Shown here: one piece after another, positions 57,539 through 64,000 of the stretch
How the letters are laid out: every line of letters begins with the position of its first letter
Position numbering within the stretch: position 1 is the first letter of the stretch
Source of the DNA: Saccharicrinis carchari
GTDB lineage: Bacteria; Bacteroidota; Bacteroidia; Bacteroidales; Marinilabiliaceae
Direction: 5' to 3'
DNA: 64,000 bases
Assembly (NCBI RefSeq): GCF_900182605.1
Contig: NZ_FXTB01000006.1
Coordinates: 124,001-188,000, forward strand
The notes under the pieces: generated by a model
Database searches by the model: none
Told to the model about the DNA's origin: nothing
What the model saw: only the letters and a program-made list of their open reading frames with translations
Program-made: the position numbers and the translations under genes

Positions 57539-58963
57539 TTAAAATTTAAATAAGGGTGATTCTACGTGTGCTTCCTTCATTATGTCCACGATTTTATCAA
57601 CAATATCGGGATGATTAGCCGCCACATTGTTTTCCTCCCCCAAATCCTCATTTAAATTATACAGCTCAATCGGTGCATCCGGATTTTTGGAAATATCGTA
57701 CTGTACAGCTTTCCACTGCCCCATGCGCACTGCTTTACGGCCACCTACAGCCGCAAACTCCCAATACAGATAGTTATGTTCCTTTTGAGTTCCGTGTCCT
57801 GTTAAGCTTGGTAACATAGAAATACCGTCAATGTTGTCGGGATGCTCCATGCCAAGCAGGTCGGTAAAAGTAGGTAGCATATCCCAAAAGGCCGAAATAT
57901 GATCGGATGTGGTGCCCGGCTTTATCTGACCCGGCCAACTGGCCACAAAAGGAACACGAATACCACCTTCGTACAAATCACGTTTATAGCCTCTAAGCGG
58001 CCCGTTGCTGTTAAAATAATCCGGCTGAGCACCACCCTCCTTGTGTGGTCCGTTGTCGGAAGTAAATATGATCAGTGTGTTATTGGTCAGTCCCAGCTCA
58101 TTTACTTTCGCCACAATTTCGCCCACCTGGGTATCCAATAAATCAATCATGGCTGCAAACGCTGCATGCGATTCGGGCTGCGATCCGTATGCTCCTTTTC
58201 TAAAACCTTCACCACTATCCACCCCTTTGTACTGATGTTCCGGATCAAATTTACCACGATATTTAGCCATATACTCTTCGGGTGCAAACAACTCGGCATG
58301 AGGTATGATGGTAGGAACATATAAAAAGAAAGGTTTATCCTTGTTATCGTCTATAAACTCTAAAGTTTTTTCGTGAATAAGATTAGGTGCATAAACTCCC
58401 TCTTTATTGCCTGCATTGGCTTCAAGCACAAGACTGTCCTGATTCGATCGTAAAAAATAAGGATAATAGTGATGTCCTAACCTTTGACAGTTGTATCCAA
58501 AAAACACATCAAAGCCCTGGTTATTAGGATCGCCCTCCGAACCGGGATACCCCAGCCCCCATTTTCCGAAAGCACCCGTTGCATAACCCGCCTTTTTCAT
58601 CAGCTCGGCTATTGTTACCGCTTCTTCTTTCAAAGGATGCTGTCCTTCGGGTTGGTATTCGCGGTTACCACGGATGTAGGTGCGCCCGGTATGCTGCCCG
58701 GTCATAAGTGCCGATCTGGAGGGTGCACATACTGTGCTCCCCGAATAATGCTGGGTAAAGCGAATACCGCTCTCGGCCAGCTTGTCTATATTGGGTGTAG
58801 AAAACTTACTTTGTCCATAACAGCTCAAATCGCCATATCCTAAATCATCCGCTAATATATAAATGATATTGGGTTTTGGGCTATTCTCCGTATCCCTCTC
58901 CCCTGTTCTGCATGAAGCAAGCCCAATCAATATAAAAAGCGATAATAATAAATTTCTTGTCAT
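57539..58963 (-). CDS. S1-family sulfatase, lipoprotein
   Basis: 474 residues. The lipoprotein signal ends IGLASC (C18). The sulfatase core starts NIIYILADDLGYGDLSCYG, with calcium ligands D39/D40. The maturation motif C-x-P-S-R is CAPSR with the formylglycine Cys at 79, followed by SALMTGQHTGR. A second metal site lies in FTSDNGPH. It should act outside the cytosol on sulfated glycans or esters and needs an anaerobic (anSME) or FGE maturase, neither of which is in the window. Such sulfatases usually sit in polysaccharide-utilisation loci; here it is alone. Confidence 0.94.
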   Translation of the reverse strand: MTRNLLLSLFILIGLASCRTGERDTENSPKPNIIYILADDLGYGDLSCYGQSKFSTPNIDKLAESGIRFTQHYSGSTVCAPSRSALMTGQHTGRTYIRGNREYQPEGQHPLKEEAVTIAELMKKAGYATGAFGKWGLGYPGSEGDPNNQGFDVFFGYNCQRLGHHYYPYFLRSNQDSLVLEANAGNKEGVYAPNLIHEKTLEFIDDNKDKPFFLYVPTIIPHAELFAPEEYMAKYRGKFDPEHQYKGVDSGEGFRKGAYGSQPESHAAFAAMIDLLDTQVGEIVAKVNELGLTNNTLIIFTSDNGPHKEGGAQPDYFNSNGPLRGYKRDLYEGGIRVPFVASWPGQIKPGTTSDHISAFWDMLPTFTDLLGMEHPDNIDGISMLPSLTGHGTQKEHNYLYWEFAAVGGRKAVRMGQWKAVQYDISKNPDAPIELYNLNEDLGEENNVAANHPDIVDKIVDIMKEAHVESPLFKF

Positions 58964-59024
58964 CAGTTTGTCCTTTTTAGTTTTAATTTATGCACCTGAA
59001 ATGAATTCCCAGGAATCCAACAGA

Positions 59025-59032
59025 CAAAAGTA
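59025..59032 (-). promoter_or_regulatory. -7 box of the sulfatase gene
   Basis: Minus-strand TACTTTTG is an exact TAnnTTTG match about 60 bp before the sulfatase ATG. It lies in the 300-bp divergent spacer, which holds no gene. Confidence 0.4.
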
Positions 59033-59203
59033 AACATTTTTGTTATGCTTTCCTTTTTTAAGAAAATGAATAATTTTGAGATTTATAATGTTTGACTCAT
59101 GTATAACTAACCAACACCAATGCCGCGGATATGTCGGTACAATTTCTTGCGCAGCATGGCGCATATTTTTACAACTGCGGTATACCCTTACCAACAAATC
59201 TCA

Positions 59204-59211
59204 TACATTTG
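59204..59211 (+). promoter_or_regulatory. -7 box of the M18 peptidase gene
   Basis: TACATTTG matches TAnnTTTG exactly and ends 52 bp before the ATG at 59264. Confidence 0.4.
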
Positions 59212-59263
59212 TGTTAGTTGATTTATACCCAAATTCATTAAATTGCATCCAAAATTTTACGAT

Positions 59264-60568
59264 ATGAACAATGAAACCGCATTCGCACAAGAATTGATAG
59301 ATTTTATTTACCAAAGCCCCTCCCCCTATCAGGTAGTTAGCAACATTAAATCAGCGCTTTTAAAAAACGGATTTGAGGAACTGAGCCTCACCGAAACATG
59401 GAAAATAGCTAAGGGTAAAAAATACTTTGTCACCAAGAACGATTCGGCAATATTTGCCATCACTATAGGCAACAAAGCAATGCCTCAAACTGGCATAAAA
59501 ATGATTTGTGCACACAGCGACTCACCGGGTTTTAAGATAAAACCACAACCCGAAATGTTAGTCAGTAACCACTTACTAAAACTTAACACCGAAGTGTACG
59601 GTGGACCTATATTAATGACCTGGCTGGACCGTCCGCTTTCCATTGCCGGCAGAGTAAGCTTAAAAAGCAACGATCCGTTGCACCCCACTTCTGCTTTTGT
59701 TAATTTCGATCGTCCCTTGCTCATCATCCCTAACCTGGCTATCCATTTAAACCGCGCTATAAATGACGGTATCGCTTTGAACCGTCAAAAGGATATGCTT
59801 CCTTTAATGGGTATTGTGAACGATACTTTTGAAAAAAATAATTTTCTATTGAGCCTACTATCCAAAGAGTTAGATATAAAACAGGAGGATATCATCGACT
59901 TTGACCTTACGCTTTACGAATTTGAGAAGGGCTGTATAATGGGTATGAACAACGAAATGATCAGTTCGCCTAAACTCGATGACCTGGCCATGACGCATGC
60001 AGGTTTAGAAGCATTATTGGAATCAAACAACAACGAAACCACACAAATGCTATGCATCTTCGACAATGAAGAGGTGGGCAGTGTTAGCAAGCAGGGTGCC
60101 GGATCGCCGGTTCTGAATAATATTCTGCAGCGCATCAACTTTGCACTAGGCAATAATGCCGACGATTTTTACAAAACGATTTACAACTCGTTTATGATAT
60201 CCGCCGACATGGCTCATGCCATTCATCCCAACCTGATTGAAAAGCACGATCCGGTTTTACAGCCTACCATAAACGGTGGCCCGGTAATTAAGATTAACGC
60301 CAAACAAAAATATACCACCGATGGCGATTCCAGTGCCGTGTTCGAAACCATATGTAAAAAAGCCGGTGTGCCCTTCCAAAAATTTGTAAACCGATCGGAT
60401 ATGGAGGGAGGCTCAACATTAGGCAATGTATCAACCAGCCAAATAGATATGCGTACTGTGGACATTGGCAACCCGATGCTGGCCATGCACTCGGTGCGTG
60501 AACTCGGAGGCGTATTGGATCATGCCTATGCAAAAAAAGCATTTGTTACTTTTTATAATTTAAAATAA
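59264..60568 (+). CDS. M18 family aminopeptidase (aspartyl aminopeptidase-like)
   Basis: 434 residues from the ATG at 59264; a TTG at 59243 would add seven residues. Cytosolic zinc aminopeptidase that removes N-terminal (often acidic) residues. Metal ligands and catalytic residues are in CAHSDSPGFKIKP, KLDDLAMTHAGLEAL, FDNEEVGSVSKQG, SADMAHAIHPN and the C-terminal HSVRELGG. Full length for bacterial M18. It would finish peptides released by the DPP enzymes. Confidence 0.93.
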   Translation: MNNETAFAQELIDFIYQSPSPYQVVSNIKSALLKNGFEELSLTETWKIAKGKKYFVTKNDSAIFAITIGNKAMPQTGIKMICAHSDSPGFKIKPQPEMLVSNHLLKLNTEVYGGPILMTWLDRPLSIAGRVSLKSNDPLHPTSAFVNFDRPLLIIPNLAIHLNRAINDGIALNRQKDMLPLMGIVNDTFEKNNFLLSLLSKELDIKQEDIIDFDLTLYEFEKGCIMGMNNEMISSPKLDDLAMTHAGLEALLESNNNETTQMLCIFDNEEVGSVSKQGAGSPVLNNILQRINFALGNNADDFYKTIYNSFMISADMAHAIHPNLIEKHDPVLQPTINGGPVIKINAKQKYTTDGDSSAVFETICKKAGVPFQKFVNRSDMEGGSTLGNVSTSQIDMRTVDIGNPMLAMHSVRELGGVLDHAYAKKAFVTFYNLK

Positions 60569-60843
60569 AGCTGGTAAATGCGATGAGTGAAGGAGATAAA
60601 TGGAAAGCAATACAGGGGAATGCGGAGAGTGGGAAATGAATAGCGGATAGCACAAAGCGGAAATCCTAAAAAATCATAGCCACTCACGCGCACTTCTGTT
60701 GACAGATACAACAGGCTTGTAAAGCAAAAAAACGAGGGAGTCTCCAACCAAAACGAACATAAGTGCTGAGTATAACTATATCTTAAATAAATAGTTGTAT
60801 CTTTTATGTCATTTACTTACAGCATTATCCGTAAAAAAACACC

Positions 60844-61617
60844 ATGAACCTTAATATACGTAACTGCACTTTTTTGGTAACCGGCGTAACCAGTGGTTTT
60901 GGCAAAGCTACTGCCGAACATCTGATGGCCGGGGGTGCCAAAATAATTGGCGTGGCGCGCACCCAATCCAATTTGAACAGAATGACCAAGCTGCATAAAG
61001 AAAAAATGATTCCTTTTTGCGGCGATATAACCGAGATAGACAACGTAGTAAAAGTGGCCAAAATAGCGATGGAAAGCGATATATCGGGTGCTTTTATTAA
61101 TGCCGGCGGACCTCCTGCCATGCAGTTTGAGGAAACCGAACTCGATGATTGGGACAATGCGTACCACCAACTACTGCGCTGGAAAGTGGCACTTACCAGG
61201 GCACTACTCCCCCATTTTAAAACAAAACAGTACGGACGCATCGTTTATTTAGAAAGCGCCTCGATAAAACAACCCATCGACAATTTGGTACTGAGCACAG
61301 CGTTGCGCCTATCTGTGGTGGGTATGATGAAAACCGTGTCGCAAGAGTTGTCGGGCCAAGGCATCACCTTTAACATGATTGCACCGGGATCGCATGATAC
61401 ACCGGCCATCGACCGTTTGATACAAAAACAGGCCGATCTGCAAAAAATTAGCTTTCAGGAATCCAAAGCTATCTTCTTAGACAAACAACCCTCAAAAAAC
61501 ATGGGAAAACCGGAGGGAGCGGGATCACTGGCCGCCTGGCTGCTTTCGCCACTTTCAGAATTTGTAAACGGGCAGGTATATGCCATCGAGGGTGGCACTA
61601 TTAAAGGAACGCTTTAG
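60844..61617 (+). CDS. SDR-family protein with non-canonical active site
   Basis: 257-residue short-chain dehydrogenase/reductase fold. The cofactor turn is VTGVTSGFGKA (12-22), and R39 after the second strand suggests NADP. NAGGPPA (86-92) replaces the usual NNAG. The catalytic Ser is kept (ESAS, 137-140), but the Tyr-xxx-Lys pair aligns with S151 and R155 (NLVLSTALR). This matches a known SDR branch with 'NLVLSN.LR' at that place, annotated only as putative oxoacyl-ACP reductase, so it may not be a normal dehydrogenase. The C-terminal end VNGQVYAIEGG is intact. It is a single-gene unit. Confidence 0.88.
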   Translation: MNLNIRNCTFLVTGVTSGFGKATAEHLMAGGAKIIGVARTQSNLNRMTKLHKEKMIPFCGDITEIDNVVKVAKIAMESDISGAFINAGGPPAMQFEETELDDWDNAYHQLLRWKVALTRALLPHFKTKQYGRIVYLESASIKQPIDNLVLSTALRLSVVGMMKTVSQELSGQGITFNMIAPGSHDTPAIDRLIQKQADLQKISFQESKAIFLDKQPSKNMGKPEGAGSLAAWLLSPLSEFVNGQVYAIEGGTIKGTL

Positions 61618-61740
61618 AATAACAAACAATTATATTTTTCATAAGCCTGAGACACTATGAAACCATAGGGTATAGAAGCTACTGCCTAAACAAGGCGTAA
61701 CGATATTTTATCCAGATATGGTGGTTTCGTTGCTTTTTGT

Positions 61741-61748
61741 TACTTTTG
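61741..61748 (+). promoter_or_regulatory. -7 box of the sulP gene
   Basis: TACTTTTG matches TAnnTTTG exactly, about 72 bp before the ATG, leaving a leader of some 65 nt. Confidence 0.5.
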
Positions 61749-61763
61749 CGCCCTTATTTAAAA

Positions 61764-61803
61764 AGTAGGCACCTTACGGTGTAAACCTGTGGGCAATCCT
61801 ACT
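61764..61803 (+). promoter_or_regulatory. Structured mRNA leader upstream of sulP
   Basis: AGTAGG (61764-61769) pairs with CCTACT (61798-61803). Directly inside, CACC and GGTG (61770-61781) form a hairpin with a TTAC loop, followed by an unpaired TAAACCTGTGGGCAAT segment. The element ends 17 nt before the start codon. The compact closed fold is riboswitch- or protein-site-like, but I cannot match it to a known class. Confidence 0.4.
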
Positions 61804-61820
61804 AACAAAAAGCTACAATA

Positions 61821-63410
61821 ATGAAATTCAATTTTTCCTTTATCGATAAACGCCAAGTATCTGTCAAAGATGACATTATGGCGGGCATAACGGTGGCCTT
61901 AGCACTTGTACCCGAAGCGGTTGCCTTTGCCTTTGTGGCCGGCGTATCGCCCATTGTAGGCTTGTACGGAGCTTTTATGATGGGTATTGTTACAGCTATT
62001 TTTGGAGGACGCCCCGGCATGATATCCGGTGCTACGGGTGCACTGGCCGTTGTTATGGTTAGTCTGGTGGCCGAGGGAAATCAAATGGGAGGCGACTCCG
62101 CCGGACTGCAATATTTGTTTGCCACCATTGTGTTGGCAGGCCTCATTCAAATGACAGCCGGCATTTTAAAATTAGGTAAATTTATACGTATGGTGCCCCA
62201 ATCGGTAATGATGGGGTTTGTAAACGGTTTGGCCATCGTAATATTTACCTCGCAGTTGGGTATGTTTAAAACCAACGGGGAATACATATCCGGATCTGCA
62301 CTCTATGTGATGCTTGGCTTAGTACTGCTCACTATGGCCATAATGTATATCCTGCCCAAGTTCAGCAAAAAAGTTCCGGCAGCATTGGTTGCAATTATCG
62401 TTGTTTCGTGCATCGTAATATTTGGTGGAGTAGAAACCGAAACGGTACGTTCTTTTGTGATTGCAAAAGGTGGCACCGGTATTAAAGCCGGATTACCCAG
62501 CTTTAATGTACCCATGATACCACTTAATTGGGAAACGTTACGATTTATTAGTCCATATGCCTTTATTTTAGCTATGATTGGCTTAATTGAATCGCTTATG
62601 ACACTTACCTTGGTAGATGAGCTCACCGAAACTCGGGGCAGCGGCAACCGCGAATGTGTTGCTCAGGGGCTTGCCAATATCACCAACGGATTTTTTGGTG
62701 GCATGGGTGGCTGTGCCATGATAGGACAAAGCATCATCAACATCAAATCGGGCGGTAGAGGTCGTTTGTCGGGCATTGTGGCTGCACTGGCTCTGCTCGG
62801 CTTTATCGTATTTGCCTCTACCTATATCGAAATGATTCCGATTGCCGCATTAGTGGGGGTAATGTTTATGGTGGTTATTGGCACCTTTGCATGGAGTACA
62901 TTTAAAATCATCAATAAAATTCCCCTGGCCGATGTTATTGTTATCGTATTAGTTACTGTACTTACCGTGCTATTTGATTTGGCCGTAGCTGTTGCAGCAG
63001 GTGTAGTGGTTTCGGCATTGGTATTTGCCTGGGAAAATGCAGTTAAAATAAGGGTTTCGAATGTTACCGACCGGAAAGGAGTAAAGCATTATATTGTGCA
63101 TGGCCCATTGTTTTTTGCCTCCACAACCTCCTTTATTTCTAAATTTGATGTTAAAAACGACCCCAAAGAAGTGGTCATCAGTTTTGAGGAATCCAGAATT
63201 ATGGACCAATCAGCTATTGAAGCCATCAATAAACTGGCCGAAAGGTATCAATTGATAGGTACCAACGTACACCTGCGTTACCTTAGTGGTGATTGCGTTA
63301 AACTGATAAAAAGAGCTGAAAAAATATGCGATGTAAACATACTAAAAGACCCTGATTACCATGTAGCTATCGATGACTACCGTAAGAAAGTGGTAGACGC
63401 ATCAATATAA
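61821..63410 (+). CDS. SulP family anion transporter with STAS domain
   Basis: 529-residue inner-membrane protein. The first ~410 residues hold the 12-14 helices of the SulP fold, starting VKDDIMAGITVALALVPEAVAFAF and including ISGATGALAVVMVSLV. The C-terminal STAS domain (about 430-529) has the MDQSAIEAIN segment with the regulatory Ser. Substrates in the family are sulfate, bicarbonate and other anions; no carbonic anhydrase or sulfate-assimilation gene is adjacent, so the substrate is open. A structured leader precedes it and a strong terminator follows. Confidence 0.93.
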   Translation: MKFNFSFIDKRQVSVKDDIMAGITVALALVPEAVAFAFVAGVSPIVGLYGAFMMGIVTAIFGGRPGMISGATGALAVVMVSLVAEGNQMGGDSAGLQYLFATIVLAGLIQMTAGILKLGKFIRMVPQSVMMGFVNGLAIVIFTSQLGMFKTNGEYISGSALYVMLGLVLLTMAIMYILPKFSKKVPAALVAIIVVSCIVIFGGVETETVRSFVIAKGGTGIKAGLPSFNVPMIPLNWETLRFISPYAFILAMIGLIESLMTLTLVDELTETRGSGNRECVAQGLANITNGFFGGMGGCAMIGQSIINIKSGGRGRLSGIVAALALLGFIVFASTYIEMIPIAALVGVMFMVVIGTFAWSTFKIINKIPLADVIVIVLVTVLTVLFDLAVAVAAGVVVSALVFAWENAVKIRVSNVTDRKGVKHYIVHGPLFFASTTSFISKFDVKNDPKEVVISFEESRIMDQSAIEAINKLAERYQLIGTNVHLRYLSGDCVKLIKRAEKICDVNILKDPDYHVAIDDYRKKVVDASI

Positions 63411-63501
63411 ATTATCTTTACTAGTACCTTAATTAACAGCGCCATCAGGAACCTGCCGTAATCGGGAGGTAAACACAATAGCCATATTAAACTTTACTTT
63501 G

Positions 63502-63545
63502 CAAACCCCGGTATTGCCTGGCAACACTCCGGGGTTTGTTGGTTT
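63502..63545. terminator. Terminator between convergent sulP and the AstE-like gene
   Basis: CAAACCCCGG and CCGGGGTTTG form a perfect 10-bp stem with an 18-nt loop, followed by TTGGTTTT. It can serve both converging genes. Confidence 0.8.
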
Positions 63546-63565
63546 TAATAGGTAAGTACAGGTAT

Positions 63566-64000
63566 TCAATCCACGTGCGTGTTCTCCTCAACACTAACAT
63601 GGAATATGGCGTCGCCCTTATAAACGATAGGAGCGGTATTCACACCAAAAATATAGCCATTGAAGGGGGCATAAATTTTCTTCTCAAATTCGCCGTAAGG
63701 ATCCGAAATCCTGCCTATGATTGCTTTGCGCTGCACCCGGCAACCATTATTTACCAGGGGCTCAAATATACCTGAATACGGGGCACGCAACCACTTGCTA
63801 TCTTTTAAAACAATGGGCTCTTCCTCTATTTTTATTTCACCGTCTTGCATTTTCAGGTGTTTCATTAGGTTAAGCGTGCCCTCCACACCGCATTTAACAA
63901 CCGACTGATCGAGTTGCAAGGATTTACCTCCTTCGAACAACAATATACTTTTCCCCATTTTATTGATGGTTTCCCGTATTGATTTGGCTATATAGTTTGA
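63566..64000 (-). CDS. Succinylglutamate desuccinylase/aspartoacylase family protein (3' part)
   Basis: The frame is open from the right window edge to the stop at 63566, giving the last 144 residues of a longer protein. They match the C-terminal half of AstE/AspA-type M14 proteins: LLFEGGKSLQLDQSVVKCG, then WLRAPYSGIFEPLVNNGCRV, IGRISDPYGEFEKKIYAPFNG and the closing strand APIVYKGDAIFHVS. The zinc-binding half lies outside the window. An internal ATG at 63958 is not the true start, because similarity continues upstream of it (YIAKSIRETINKMGKS). The family deacylates amino acids or acts in other amide hydrolysis. Confidence 0.85.
   Translation of the reverse strand, partial: SNYIAKSIRETINKMGKSILLFEGGKSLQLDQSVVKCGVEGTLNLMKHLKMQDGEIKIEEEPIVLKDSKWLRAPYSGIFEPLVNNGCRVQRKAIIGRISDPYGEFEKKIYAPFNGYIFGVNTAPIVYKGDAIFHVSVEENTHVD

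Noticed and set aside
61764-61803. Naming the sulP leader as a known riboswitch (fluoride, guanidine-II, SAM types)
   Set aside because: The loop and junction bases do not match the consensus sequences I know for those classes; it is left as an unclassified structured leader.

Overview
The window looks like chromosomal DNA of a free-living, probably marine or sediment member of the Bacteroidota, most likely near Bacteroidales/Marinilabiliales. This is inferred from protein character: a DPP11-type S46 peptidase, an ExbB/membrane protein/ExbD/ExbD operon, many lipoproteins with the lipobox close to the N-terminus, a DUF6132-like protein, and a TonB-C/plug-like fusion. Two further signs agree: few Shine-Dalgarno sequences, and repeated copies of the Bacteroidetes -7 promoter box TAnnTTTG about 20-95 bp before start codons. 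There is no rRNA, recognisable tRNA, CRISPR array, transposase or phage gene. Most of the window is core and metabolic genes.

Layout. 1-15.7 kb (+ strand): tail of a membrane protein, Maf pyrophosphatase, a membrane-anchored MutS-like ATPase, a GH2 beta-galactosidase lipoprotein, DPP11, RtcB, an iron-type alcohol dehydrogenase, then a lipoprotein/PBP4/nitrilase operon, a small antitoxin-like protein and the TonB-C/plug-like protein. 15.9-20.1 kb (- strand): two small unknown proteins, a CarH/LitR-like MerR regulator with a B12-binding signature, and a four-FAS1-domain lipoprotein. 20.3-22.5 kb: yicC-gmk-nadD. 22.8-31.7 kb (- strand): aroC, a Cys-tailed SlyD, DPP III, an unknown exported protein, threonine dehydrogenase and polyphosphate kinase, with a small DUF6132-like gene on the other strand. 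31.8-37.1 kb: a ferredoxin-NADP reductase-like protein, a MiaB-type methylthiotransferase, hutH and hisS.

37.3-47.4 kb is rich in signalling genes. It has two tandem receiver-adenylate cyclase proteins, EttA, an unknown exported protein, a hybrid histidine kinase whose phosphoacceptor His and ATP-binding boxes are degenerate but whose receiver is intact, and a 981-residue two-receiver/ATP-grasp protein of the PEP synthase type that lacks the phosphohistidine domain. 47.5-53.3 kb (- strand) carries the ExbB/ExbD operon, tatD-ansA and gdhA. The rest holds a collapsed GH3 glucosidase pseudogene, a GNAT-nitrilase fusion, ruvX-def, a sulfatase lipoprotein, an M18 aminopeptidase, an SDR with a non-canonical active site, a SulP transporter behind a structured leader, and the 3' part of an AstE/AspA-like gene.

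Taken together, the metabolic genes suggest use of peptides and amino acids (DPP11, DPP III, M18, asparaginase, HutH, Tdh, GdhA) plus polysaccharides (beta-galactosidase, sulfatase, decayed GH3). Nearly every transcription unit ends in a clear hairpin, and many hairpins sit between convergent genes. The best leads for something new are the degenerate hybrid kinase and its signalling neighbours, the two-receiver ATP-grasp protein, the B12-type MerR regulator with altered ligands, and the sulP leader.
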